In this document: positions 11,260 to 22,902 of the stretch, one piece after another
How positions within the stretch are numbered: position 1 is the stretch's first letter
Layout: every line of letters begins with the position of its first letter
NCBI RefSeq assembly: GCF_016545825.1
Contig: NC_052622.1
Location: 5,895,001-5,959,000, forward strand
Source of the DNA: Eucalyptus grandis
Taxonomy: Eukaryota; Streptophyta; Magnoliopsida; Myrtales; Myrtaceae
DNA length: 64,000 bases
Direction: 5' to 3'
The notes under the pieces: model-generated
What the model saw: only the letters and a program-made list of their open reading frames with translations
Databases searched by the model: none
What the model was told of the DNA's origin: nothing
Translations under genes and position numbers: made by a program

Positions 11260-12174
11260 AATATGGTGGCATGCTAGACTTGGTCATATAGGCCAACAAC
11301 ATATGAATAGACTAGCCAAAGAGGGCTTGTTGGGCAATATTGAAAAGTCGATTTGTCCATATGTGAGCATTGCCTAGTAGGGAAAATGACAAGGAAACCA
11401 TTTGGAAAAGGTAAAAGAGCTGAATTTCCTCTGCATTTAATCCATTTTGACGTCTGTGGTTCAATGAATGTGAGAGGAAGGCAAGGGGCTGTTTATTTTC
11501 ATCACTTTTTATAGATGATTATACTCGAGTCGGATATGTCTATTTGATTTCTCATGAATTTGAAGCATAAGTTGTTTCAGAAGGTTTATGAACCTGGCAG
11601 AAAATCAATTAGACAAGAAAATAAAGGAATTTAGATCCAATCGAGGTTGAGAATATTTATCTAATAAGTTCAGAAAATTATGTGATGAAAAAGGAATAGA
11701 AAGATAGTTGTCTATTCCATATACTCCTCAACAAAATGGTGTTGCAGAGAGAAGAAACAGAACCCTACTGGAATGGTTAGGTCCATGATGGCGCATGCTA
11801 ACTTACCTATTACTTTTTGGAGTGATGTGTTGTTAACTACTGCCTATATACTTAACCGGGTGCCTTCTAAATCAGTTATTTCCACTTCATATGAGTTATG
11901 GACAGTTAGAAAACCGGACTTAAGTTTTCTTAAGCCATGGGGTTGTGCTGCCTATACTCATGAGTCCTCTCACAAGTTTGGGAAATTGGGTCCCGAAGGA
12001 AATAAGAGTATTTTAATGAGATACTCCGAACACTCAAAAGGGTATGTGTTCATAGGTGAGCAGGAAAGTGGGAGTATAACTGAATTTGAATCACGGGTCA
12101 CATTCTTAATGGATGAATTTCCTAAGAGGGGCGAAATAAGGGAAAATAACTCCATATTTGAAACCTTGGATTAA
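11260..12174 (+). pseudogene. Copia integrase region
   Basis: The GAG-pre-integrase zinc-binding part (WHARLGHIGQQH, then CEHCLVGK) is at about 11266-11400 but shifted in frame. The core is heavily mutated. The C-terminal part is open at 11773-12174 (ANLPITFWSD, AYILNRVPSK, FLKPWGCAAY). Multiple stops lie between 11480 and 11770. Confidence 0.8.
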
Positions 12175-12383
12175 GATAATGATGTCAGTGGAGTTTGTCC
12201 AAGTGGGAGTAATATGAGATGTAATGAATTGAATTCAACTCATTCTCAATTGCAACCACCTGATGTGACGACATCATCATTACCTAATCCAAGTGGGAGC
12301 ATGATGGGGAATGATGTGCTAAGTGTACAATCTCTCATATGGTGAACAAGTCGCCAAAGTATTCCCCGTCGACGTTTTGACAT

Positions 12384-13118
12384 TGAAAGGGAAACTTTTA
12401 TAATTGCTCCACGAGATAAGGATGAGCCAAGAAATATTAATGAGGCTCTGAAATGCCCTAGTAAGGAAAAATGGATTTATGCAATGAAAGAGGAGATAGA
12501 GTCAATGAAGTCAAACCAAGTCTGAGAACTGGTTGATCTTCCAAAAGGGACGCAGAGCTATTGGGAACAAGTGGGTTATTAAAATAAAGCGAAAGGCTGA
12601 TGGCTCAATAGAAAGGCATAAGGCTCGCCTTGTGGCGAAGGGGTATAATCAACAGGAAGGAATTGATGATGAAAATACATTTTCTTCTGTAGTGAGATTT
12701 ACCTTGATTCGCATTATTCTGGAAATAATGACTAGTATGGATCTTGAGTTACATCAAATGGATGTAAAGGCTGCTTTCCTCAATGGAGAATTAGAGGAAT
12801 GAACATATATGGAACAACCTGCTGGTTTCATATTGAAAGGCCAAGAAGAAAAGGTATGTCGACTTTGGGGGTCGATATATTGCCTTAGCAAATCGCCAAG
12901 ACAATGGTATATACGTTTTCATAATGCCATAATGGCATATGACTTTACAATGATAGATGAGGACCATTGTGTATATATCAAAATATCCAATGATCAATTT
13001 GTGATCATATCATTATATGTTGATGATATACTAATTGCCAGAAGCAATATGGAGTTTGTCAATACTGTCAAAAGTTGGTTGTCTTCCAATTTTGAATTGA
13101 AGGATATGGGATTGTAAA
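12384..13118 (+). pseudogene. Copia reverse transcriptase, deleted C-terminally
   Basis: Readable motifs are NKWVIKIKRKADG, RLVAKGYNQQEGID, QMDVKAAFLNGELEE and the catalytic YVDDIL. Stop codons occur near 12524 and after LEE at 12800. After FELKDMG (about 13113) the sequence jumps directly to a later part of the domain, so a segment expected between these motifs is missing. Confidence 0.88.
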
Positions 13119-13876
13119 CCCATAGACACTCCTATTGCAAAAGGTGAATGATTGAGCCATAAACTGTGTCCAAGGACTCCACAAGAGAAGGAATAAACGA
13201 AATATGTTCCTTATGCTAGTGCTGTTGGGAGCTTGATGTACTCTATGATGTGTACAAGACCTGGCATATGTTTTGCAGTTGGAATGGTGAGTAGATACCA
13301 ATCCAATCCAGGTCCAGCACAATGGAAAGCCATTAAGAGAATACTAAGGTATCTAAAGGGGACTGCTGATTATACGTTGAGTTATTAAGGAAAGGATCTG
13401 CAACTCAAAGGCTATTGTGATATTGATTGGGGAGGAGATTTAGATGAAAGAAAATCTACCTCTGGGTTTGTTTTCTTACCGAATAATGGCACCATATGTT
13501 GGAGCAGTAAGAAACAAAAGTGTATAGCCTTGTCCACGATAGAAGTTGAGTTCGTGGCATTATCAGCAGCAGTGTAAGAAAGTGTTTGGCTTAAGAGATT
13601 TTTGGATCATTTAGGTGTTATTGGAAGTGATGCAGATTAATTGTTGGTTAACTGTGATAGCCAAGCAGCAAAAGCGTATACCAAATATCCAAAATATCAT
13701 GACAAGACCAAACATATAGATACCAAGTATAATCTTGTCAAGGATATGGTTGCACGAAAAGATGTGAACTTAGAGTACATACTACGCATAGAATTGTAGC
13801 AGATCCTATGACAAAGCCAATACCTAGAGATGTGTTTTGTGGCCATATGAAATCTCTAGAATTGCGTAGAGACTGA
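13119..13876 (+). pseudogene. Copia RNase H region
   Basis: Frame pieces read SAVGSLMYSMMCTRPG, RILRYLKGTADY, RKSTSGFVFLPNNGTICW, HIDTKYNLVKDMV and, near the end, KSLELRRD before TGA at 13874-13876. These are the usual copia RNase H landmarks in order. At least five stops or frameshifts interrupt it. Confidence 0.85.
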
Positions 13877-14714
13877 TGTACTGAATATTGTATTTTCCCT
13901 AAGTGTTCACATTTGATGAATTTGTGTTTTCATCATTAATGCCTATGAATCTTTGTTTGATCTTTATGCATCTTAATGCTTAGTGCATTACTTTAAGTTG
14001 AGAAGTATGTCGGACAGATATAAGATTAGCCTACTCACACGGGTAATCACCTCTATTTACTGTGTGATAAATAGAGATGAGACTGTTTATAAGCTTATTA
14101 TCGAGGTGATAATCGAGAGCTCAAGCTTAAAACACGTATGTCGCCTTAACTGAGTGTTAAGATGAGGACATAATACTTACTATGTCCGAAAGTAAAATAC
14201 CCCACATATTTTACTTTATCCGTTTAAAATGCCGATGTGAGTTCTGATGAATTTTGTGAATGAGTAGATACGTGAACTCAAGTTAGACATTGGGTATGTC
14301 CGAACTATCATCTGTACGGTATTGAAAGGTATAGACATACGCTCCATGGGAAAGGAGTTAATACCGTAATACGTATTTCATACTACGTATGCATGAGACG
14401 ACCAATAAGAGTGGCAAAAGTTTGATCTCAACTTTTATGTCGTGTGAGACTCTTGAGGAAGAGAGTTCCTCAATTTCTTAATCCCCTCATGACTCTTACT
14501 TATTCTCAAGATTTCTATTTAGTGTTTGCTATTTTAGGATGTTGCCAATGGTCATGAGTGATTCGATCTAATGGGACATTTCTAGAAAAGCAAGCTGAAC
14601 TGAAATTGAGAGTTTGAAGGAAAGAGGAAGATCGATTTTGGAGAATCACATTGTAGTTTTGTATTCACCGGTTAACCAATTATGACTGTCTTTGTGATAA
14701 TCATAATTGTGAAT

Positions 14715-14763
<49 letters not shown>

Positions 14764-15068
14764 TTGTTTGAAAGAGATCAAGAGAGATATAAATGTGATC
14801 GATCGATCTAGGGTACTGCATACTAAATCTACTCAAGATGTGATGCCCATTATGAGCTGCTATATATTCCTAACAGATATATAGCAACGAGCTCTCAAAG
14901 TATCTGGTCGCACGGATTATTCACCGCTATGAACGTTGAAGAGAGGAAAAGAGGATTCTGTTCGGCCCACCATGTTAATTGAGAGTCTATGATGGATTTT
15001 TCTCTGATGGGGTTGAGTAGGGCCTGTCCGCCCATATTGGTTTTGGACCACCATGTGCGAGTGGGAGA
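13877..15068 (+). other. Long 3' non-coding region of the copia element
   Basis: About 1.2 kb lies between the end of RNase H and the 3' LTR. It has no gene. It contains a TA dinucleotide run at 14718-14761 and ends in the polypurine tract GCGAGTGGGAGA (about 15057-15068) right before the LTR. It is unusually long for a compact copia element. Confidence 0.6.
14718..14761. repeat. (TA)n microsatellite
   Basis: An uninterrupted TA run of about 22 units inside the copia 3' region. Confidence 0.95.
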
Positions 15069-15483
15069 TGATGGATTTATGAGGTGGGCTTAAGGCCCGT
15101 CCGTCCAAGTTGGGCCCAAAATGGCCCGGCCCATGGGAATAGGGCCCGTGGATGGGGGAAGGTATAAAAGGGAGGAGAGAGAGAGAGAAGACACCTTTTG
15201 GCACAATTCCAACGTACGTTCTCTCCCACTCTCCCTCCAAAAAGAAGAAAAACGCTTACGGCGATACCGTCTTCCTTCCAAGGCAAAATTGACATCATCG
15301 GATCAGAATTTCTTCCTCGATCTTCGGCATTGGTGTTTAATCTGTGGCTAACAAGGTACGCTCGAATCCGTGGTGTGCTTTACGATCGGTGATACGTGTT
15401 ATTCCCGGGCTTCGTCTTCCGCATTGATTTAGGAGTTCGATTTAGTGTCGAATCCGGTTTTCGGGGATCCGTTATTCCCAACA
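15069..15483 (+). repeat. Copia 3' LTR
   Basis: Starts TGATGGATTT, has TATAAAAG at 15163-15170 and ends CCCAACA, followed by the CTTCT target duplication at 15484-15488. It is 415 bp against 413 bp for the 5' copy. Confidence 0.92.
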
Positions 15484-15850
15484 CTTCTTTCCCCTTAGTA
15501 GCTTGATGGCCCTTTGAGCAAATCAAGAATATTCGGTACCAATGCTTTTGACGGGATCAAAGCCATTCCTCCTAACTATTGACAAACTAACTTTGTAGGA
15601 TCAACAAATAAAAGAAGAACGATGAAACATCCCCATCACGTAACGATGAAGAAACCGCGCATTGATTGATCTTCTTTTACTCCCTGGACAAATGAAACAC
15701 AAAATAAGCGGATTGACCATGTAATTCGTGAACCTTAAGATGATTTTAGCGTTCGTTAATTCCTGTTTTTTTGCAGAAGAATTGTCTCATGGTCATGGCT
15801 ATCTATTTACGTTTCTTGTAACCTGAGCGTCGTGCTCTTGATCTGGGGCA

Positions 15851-18027
15851 ATGAGTCTCCGTGTCTTCTCTCCACTGTCCGATTTCAAAGTTCTCTCCTT
15901 CCCGCCGAAACCTCTCCCCGCTCGCCCCTCGACAGCCACCTGATCACCCCACCACCACGGCGGCGACCTCCCTGGAGCGTTCTCCCACCTCGACCCCATG
16001 TCCCATGATGGGCCCCATCCCGGCCTCCTCACCTTCTCTTGCATTCTCTTCCGAGCGTTCGCGCTCGAGAGGTGTCTCCATCGCGCGCTGTGGCTCGGTC
16101 CCAGCTCGAGCCCGACCCGTCGATTCTCAACTCGCTCATCAGTCTCAACCCAAAGCCCAATGGCTGGGCCCAGGCGGAGAGGATATTTGTTATTTCTGGA
16201 CACGGGTAGTAAAAGGGACTTGGTTTCTTGCCAATAATCACATGGGAAGTTTGAAGCGGTCGAAACTTTCCTTCATATGCTTGAAGATGGTCTTTCCCCT
16301 ATCGATTATTTATTCTGGGCGGTTATTCAGGCTTGTTCGGTTCCCGAAAATGCATCAATAGGTGATACATTTTTCGGGTTTATAATTAAAAGTGGCTGCG
16401 TTGATTCTGACGTGTGTGTTGGGTGTGCATTTTAATGGACACATTTGCAAAGGGTAGTGCTGATTTTGTTTCAGCTCGTAAGGTGTTCAAGAAAATTCCT
16501 GAGAGGAGTGCAGTTGCTTGAACTTTGATAATCACTGGATACTCGCAAACTGAGGAGAATGAGGAGTATCAAACTCTTTTCAGAAATGATCAAGGGTCCA
16601 GTGAGGCCAACACATTTGCTAGTGTTCTCAATGTATGTGGAAGTGCTTGTGATGTCGATATGGGGATACAAATGTACACGTTAGCTATAAAACTGGGCTT
16701 TGCTGGTGATACTTGCATGGTTAATTCTCTTATTAGCATGTATTCTTGGTCAGGCCACATCGAAGCAGCTCAGAGTGCTTTTGATGCACCATCTGAAAAG
16801 AATTTGATTTCTTATAATGACCTTGTGGATGCCCATGCCAAAAGTTTGGAGTCTGATGAAGCCTTTGAACTTCTACATGAGATTGAGAGAGGAATAGGAA
16901 CAAATGCTTTTACATTTGCCAACCTTTTAAGTGGAACTGCTTGTATCGGCACTATTGGTGAGGGAGAGCAAATCCATGTGAGGATGGTAAAATCAGGGCT
17001 GGACTCAAATCAATTCATTTCCAATGCTTTGACACTAAGTATTCAAGGTGTGGAAACATAGAAGCTGCTTTTCGAGTTTTCTGTGACAGTAGAGAGAAAA
17101 GTATTATAGCTTGGACTTCAATGATCGCTGGTTTCACAAAACATGGATTTCCAGCGAGAGCTCTAGACACATTCTGTAAAAGGCTTGAGGCCAGTCTGAG
17201 GCTAGATGAGATCACCTATGTTGCCATTTTATCCTCTTGTAGCCTCTTGTAGCCATATGAGTTTGATTTCTGATGGATGGAAACACTTTCGGTCAGTGTA
17301 CAGGGAACATGGAATCTTGCCTAGAATTAAACATATGCATGCATGGGGGACATGTTGGGCGGTCAGGATCCCTTGTCGATGCTCTTCAGTTTATAAATTC
17401 TATGCTTTACAGGCTGATACACTTGTCTGGTGTACAATTCTTGGAGCTTGTCGAGTTCACAGCAATGTTAAACTTGCAAAACAAGCTGCAGCAATGATTT
17501 TTTTAGCAGGAACCGGATGACCCTGCTTCTTATGTTTTGCTATCACTTATGTGATGCCTCAGCTAGTCTATGGGAAGATGCAGCAGCAATCAGAAATAAG
17601 AAGAAACTGAAATATCTTACACGTCGGTTGTAGCTGGATTCAAATGAAAATTTTAGTTCACAAGTTCTATGTGGGAGACAATTTACACCCAAAGGCACGG
17701 GAGATCTATGACAAACTGGACTGATTGGCTAGCTGAATGAAGACACTGGTATTGTTCTGAATACCGAGTTTGTTCTTTATGATGTGGGGGAGGGACAAAA
17801 GGAACAAAATTTGCTCCAGCACAGTGAAAAATTGCTATTGTTTTTGGCCTTATAGGCACCCCCAGTCCAAAATCTGTCGGGGTGTTTGAGAATCTCCACA
17901 TTTGCAGAGATTGTCATTTTGTGATCAAGTATATCTCCTTGGCAACCAGAGATCTATAGTCATAAGGGATGCAAAATTGTTCCATCACTTTAGGGACAGA
18001 ACATGCTCATGCAATGACTACTGGTGA
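15851..18027 (+). pseudogene. EMB2261-like: EMB2261-like PPR-DYW pseudogene A
   Basis: The predicted parent is an organelle-targeted PLS-class pentatricopeptide protein of the Arabidopsis EMB2261 (At3g49170) type, which would bind organellar RNA. An ATG at 15851 opens a transit-peptide-like start, but stops and frameshifts soon follow. Landmarks in order are VCVGCAF followed by a stop, SARKVFKKIPERS, GFAGDTCMVNSLISMY, EKNLISYND, ESDEAFELLHEIE, AFTFANLLSG, QIHVRMVKSGLDSNQ, then CSCNDYW and TGA at 18025-18027, the canonical DYW end. Compared with copy B, about 320 bp is missing after the KKIPERS repeat. A 26-bp deletion relative to copy C (WNSMISCYA segment) is shared with B. It is non-functional. 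Confidence 0.85.
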
Positions 18028-18117
18028 CGATGCTTCTTAACTTGTCCCATCCATTGTGTAAATCGAATCTCTGTTTTAGATTTTTGCCCCTTGTTCCTAT
18101 GTTACTTGAACCGGGAT

Positions 18118-18346
18118 TTTAATTTTAAAAAAAATTAAAGAAAGGGAGGGAGGTGTTGAGGGCTAAGCCCTCACTGCCACTGCCTCCCTATCGTCATCGG
18201 GAAGGGCCATCAATGGAGTCGGGAGGGTCGACCCGGTTGACTAACGGCGAGGGTCGCCGAATCTAGGCGAGGGCTGCGACCCTTTCCCCTTCTTCGCCGG
18301 CCCTTCCGACAGCGGCGGCGAAAGCTCAACCCTTAGCCACCTCCCT
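18118..18346. other. GC-rich fragment between PPR A and the solo LTR
   Basis: Unit 1 homology to the other PPR tails stops near 18118 at an A-rich run. The next 200 bases are GC-rich with CGAGGGTCGCC-like repeats, similar to the cores of the TIR elements elsewhere in the window. It is probably a truncated TIR element cut by the solo LTR insertion. Confidence 0.4.
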
Positions 18347-20654
18347 TGTCGCGACCAATTTTTCGAGGTGTGGACCACCTAGGGTTTGGCTAATGGATTG
18401 TTAAGCCTAGACTTAATTCGGACTCTCCCAAGCCCATACCAATTCGCGACTTAAGTTCAAGTTCTTAACATGCAATTGATTTTTTAATCAGGAGTCGCCA
18501 CTAATCTATTTTTGGCGGGTTGATTAGAAACCCAAGTAAAGTAACGGGAGTTTTTACTTTACTCCTACGAACCAAAGATTTATGAGTTCGGGGACTTGGT
18601 TACGCTAGATTTCTCTAACGCCCTTTCGGTACCTTTCTCTTTTATTTTGAAAAAAATGTTTGGCAGGTAGCTTGAATTGATTTTAAATTTAATTCTCTAA
18701 CATGCGAGGCGATCATGCGGGTGCGCAATCCATCAATTTAATACCCAAGAAAGCAAATAGAAAATGCAGGACTTACCTCGTAGCAACAAAAGCATCTGCA
18801 ATGTTAATTCAAAATCCACATCAACAACCCTAGATATGGTTTCTAATTAACACGCAATTTCTCTTTTTGTTTTCACTTAATTAATGAAAATCATGCAATA
18901 TGCAATGCAATATTAACTAAATGACTTAATTCTAATGTCATGCAATTTCTAATTAAATGGACCTAGCAAAAATACTAAATGACATGCATCTCAATGAATC
19001 TAATTCTAATGATGTGCATATGACATTTTTTTTGTATTTTTCATGAAATTCGAAATTTGCCCAAATGTGAAAATTACCTAACTAGATTAAGATCCTATTT
19101 AATTTATATTAGGAATTAGGTTGAGCCATATCCTAATTTAAACTAAAATATTATCTTAACCTAAATAATCCTAAAACACAATATATCTAAAAATGCCTAA
19201 ACTTATAATAAATTAAAAAAATTATCTAAATTAAACTAAGTGCAATTTAACCTTAATATGCAATGACATGCAAAATATGCCCTAATTCTACATGACAAGT
19301 GTATGATGATTTTTTATTTATTTTTATTAATTTTCGAAATTTATAATTGCCAAATGATTAAACATGCAACTTGATTTAAAATCTAGCAACCTAAATTGAT
19401 TTTTTGAATTTTTTTTTTAATTTGGAATAAAATTCCTATTCTAAACATGTAAACCCTAAAACATGCAATATTCTAACTCAAACATATCTCAAGATAAACA
19501 AAACAATTAAGACAAGACAACTCATTCAAAATCATCAGAATATCACACATCGTTCAGATCAAAGGATAATATTTCGCTAGTAAAATCGATAAATTGATCT
19601 TAAGCCTTAAAGATCAAGATATCAATTTTATTCCCACTTGATTAATTATTTCATCTAAAGCCTTATAGATGAAATAAAAAATCACGGCGCGGTTGCGAAT
19701 TGGGAAATATATCCTAATGAATATTATAGCTCTTACTCAAAAGGTTTAAATTAGATATCAATCTCATCAATCTAAGCAATATGATGTTTAAATCAAATTA
19801 AGATGAGATTTTTTACCTAATTGCCGAATAAACTTCCAAATCCGAATTTGTCGAGGGATGGCTTGCGAAGGGTGATTGCTTCAACTGAGGAACAGTTCTG
19901 GACAGTAGCTGGGGTGTCGCCGACTGCAAGATACGAATGGCGGCCGCTATTTGCACGCTTGCTAGGCTCGCGTCACAAAACGAGAGATGTGAGCTTCGTA
20001 GGAATTGGTTTGCTTGGACTTCACTGGTCAACGTGAATGGTCTGCAGAGAAAAAGAAAGTGATCTTTTTCATCAATTTCTCTGACCAAAAAATAAATTGA
20101 TGAAAAGAAAGTGCCCCCAATTATTTCCTTATTCCTTTTTTTTTTCCCCTTGTCTATTCACACGTTCTCTCTCTATCTTTTCTTGACTTTTCCCTTTTTT
20201 GGTCAGAGAAAGAAAAGAGAAAAGCTTTCTCTGACCAAGGACCAAGACGGACGAAGGCTTTTTTTTTCTTGCACGAATTTTCTTCTCAAATTTTTCGAAT
20301 TCCCCTCTGAATACTGTGCAGGTCAACTCCTTTTTATAGTGGTTCCAATCGGCCGCTTTCTATGGAAAATTTTTCGAATTCCCCTCCATCTTCTGTTGCA
20401 TTAAATCATGGATGCAAATCGGAGTATGATTTCGCAATCGGCTCGATTTTGCATCAATTCCTTCCATTTTATCAAAATCATTGCCATTTGTTCACCTGAT
20501 TTTAAAATTGTTGCTGCATTTAACAAAATCCGGACATCCATCAGAATTCCATATTTCCTTGCATACTTCAATCAAATCAATTTCCCCATTTTCATTTTTT
20601 TTCTTTTTATTTGTTCAAAATGTAATTTTATTTTTCCAAAATTAGGTGTCAACA
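18347..20654 (-). repeat. Solo LTR, Tat/Ogre-like family, minus orientation
   Basis: A 2.3-kb segment starting TGTCGCGACC and ending GTGTCAACA, flanked by a perfect 5-bp duplication TCCCT (18342-18346 and 20655-20659). On the minus strand it reads TGTTGACACCTAA ... GGTCGCGACA. Both ends match the element at 56460-59744. There is no internal coding region, so it is most simply a solo LTR left by LTR-LTR recombination. Short open frames at 19.8-20.7 kb fall inside it and are not genes. Confidence 0.85.
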
Positions 20655-20683
20655 TCCCTCCACATATATTTTTTAAATTATAT

Positions 20684-20685
20684 TA

Positions 20686-20757
<72 letters not shown>
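20684..20757. repeat. (ATT)n microsatellite
   Basis: A near-perfect ATT trinucleotide run of about 74 bases, just beyond the solo LTR target duplication. Confidence 0.95.
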
Positions 20758-20759
<2 letters not shown>

Positions 20760-22190
20760 ATTTAATTTAATTAATTTGTATATTAAAATTCAAATTATAC
20801 CAAAACGATGTCATTTTTGTGTCTATTTTGTTGAGTCAATCTTCCGACGAGCCATGTAAGCGAGAAAATTAATAAAAAAAAAAAAATTTGCAATGTAGGA
20901 TTACTAGCGGATTCGCCGGATGTGGCACTCAAGTGTTCTATTTTTCATAAAAAAAAATAGCACTTAAGTGTCACTTTTGTAAGTCCCGGCATTTAAATGT
21001 CCATTTATGCCAACTTTTGGCACTTAAAGCGTTCTTTTGCCAGATTGATTCGGTGGACAAAGATGTCCACTAATGACATAATCTCATCTTAGCTTTTATG
21101 TATTGACATTGTATTATTTTCATCATCGTATTTTTTTTTTTTTTGTGTAAGAAATTGTGATTTCTAATTAACACTATATATGCGCTTTGTATGTAAAATA
21201 TACATCGTTTAGTTATATCTTTTAGAAAAATATAATATGGATGAAGCCAACTTCAATTATAGTGGAAAAGTTCTAGCTAAAAGAAAAAAATTAGGATTTG
21301 ACATAATTTCAACCGTCATCAAGTATTCTTTTGTCCCAATACCGATTTAGGTTATCATAGAGAATTAAGAACAAAACCTACGAAATTTCAAATTGAACTT
21401 GCAATTTCTTGAACTTGTTAATGACTATATACACTTTATATAGTGTTGCTTTATACACAATTCTTGAGTAAAAATAAGTTGAACTTGAATTTCCCAAGGA
21501 ACCCTAATACCTTTTGTTATTGGTGACTTTCAAGTCTTTTAAGGGGCTGATTGATAACATTCCGGAAAACACCTGTTTATGTTTTTTTGTTCCCCGGAAC
21601 AAAAATAGAATAGAAACGCGTTTAGTAAATTTTCTCCCTAAAGATAGCGAGGGAACTATAAAGTTACTTTAACAACTTATGGAGAATTTTCTTCGATAAA
21701 AATAGAATAGGGTGGATAATTCTTTTTATTTCTTAACATTCTTTTTCCTTTGAATTGAATTTATGCAATCCTTAATTATCAGGATGCACTCGATTCTTGA
21801 CTCATTTGGGTTGACTTCAATTCAAAGTCTGCAATGGAATCTTAAGACGGCTTTCTTGTCATATTAGAAAAAAGGAAAGTGATTGACATCCTAAATATCT
21901 TAGGCAATTTAAAATTACTTAATTATCTAACAAAAATCTCTAAAAACATGAATAATATTGTTGGACGGCTACATTTATGGGTTGTCAATACGATGGTTTC
22001 TTGCCACAAAGAAATGGCGATGGTGTTGGGTCCTATTCGCTACTCCTGTAGTATTCTCAACTTGATTGACTTTGTTTTATTGGTTGACATGGGCTTTTTA
22101 ATTGAAGATCCCCAGTCTTCATATTTACGGTCTCTCTCATTCGCCATTATTACATGGACGTCTTTTTATCTTTGTTGATCCTCCACCACA
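20758..22190. other. AT-rich intergenic sequence with TIR-element debris
   Basis: No gene is seen. Bases 20915-21060 hold 'cacttaagtgtc' motifs in both orientations, typical of decayed MITE ends. TAA followed by GGGGCTGATTGATAA near 21540 and the 'gttccccggaacaaaaatag' run look like one end of an element related to the one at 6476. The open frame at 21879-22178 has no recognisable content. Confidence 0.4.
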
Positions 22191-22870
22191 TATTAATCCC
22201 CGAATTTCCATCGCTCAGAAGTTGAGAACAACACGACTTTTCCTCACAATTCCAGACCCGTGTGCCTCGTGTCATTGGTCTTTCTTGCCGGGCTACTGGG
22301 GACACTGATGTCCCGAATGAACAACCCTGGTTAGCCTCTCCTACAGTGAAGTTTCCAAGATGACCTGTCCCTTTCAAATGAAGAGTGATATGAAAGGTTG
22401 TGGCGACTCAAGACTTTTCCTCGCAATTCCAAACTCATGTGCCTCATGTCATTGGTCTTCCTTGCCGTGCTACTGGGGACACTAATGCCCCGAATGAACG
22501 ACCCTGTTCAGCCTCTCCTGCAGTGAAGTTTTCAAGATGACCTGTCCCTTTCAAACGAAAAGTGATGTGAAAGGTTGTGGCGACTCAAGACTTGAGTTAG
22601 CGTGTGAAAATAATCATACGAACTACTTTTTCAAATCCATCTATAAAAATAATTGACACAGTCAATTTTGGTGATACCCTCGTGTTCGATGTGGGATTGC
22701 AAAGGGCCAATTGCTTTTCCCTCCCTAGTTATTCATTAATGAACTTGAACTTTGGTTACAAGAGTTTATCATGTTTCTGGTCAATTCAATGGTCTTTGTG
22801 AAGTGCTAAAGACCCGTTGCTTTCTCCTTTATATATCGAAGGAGCATACTCGTCAGACGTATCATCTAAG
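22190..22870 (+). pseudogene. LRK10L ectodomain relic with internal tandem duplication
   Basis: Fragments of the GUB_WAK ectodomain are readable in order: MTCPFQ-KSDMKGCGDSRL, then CENNHT, then YSLMNLNFGYKSL, parallel to [17 protein letters not shown] and the 'YSLxN' region of intact copies. The CGD-containing segment occurs twice as 177-bp units (22235-22411 and 22412-22588). Stops are frequent, and no kinase exon follows before the next TIR element. Confidence 0.65.
22235..22588 (+). repeat. 177-bp tandem duplication
   Basis: Two adjacent copies of a 177-bp unit, each starting GACTTTTCCTC and ending GGCGACTCAA. They differ by about a dozen substitutions. It lies inside the LRK10L relic and duplicates its PF..KSD..CGDS coding segment. 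Confidence 0.9.
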
Positions 22871-22902
22871 ATATCTAAAATGAGTGAGAAAATGTTACAA
22901 AT

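Larger units (their letters stand above)
8183..15483 (+). mobile_element. Ty1/copia LTR retrotransposon, complete ends, decayed coding region
   Basis: A 7.3-kb element bounded by LTRs (8183-8595 and 15069-15483) and a perfect 5-bp target duplication CTTCT (8178-8182 and 15484-15488). Order is LTR, PBS, leader, gag, CCHC knuckle, protease, integrase, reverse transcriptase, RNase H, polypurine tract, LTR. Integrase before RT defines copia. Every domain is broken by stops, frameshifts or deletions, so it cannot move by itself. The two LTRs differ at roughly a dozen or so positions by eye. It is absent from unit 2, so it inserted after, or in only one copy of, the duplication. Confidence 0.92.

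Noticed and set aside
14718..14761. Regular short repeats as a possible CRISPR array
   Set aside because: This is a plain TA microsatellite in a plant retroelement, with no spacers.
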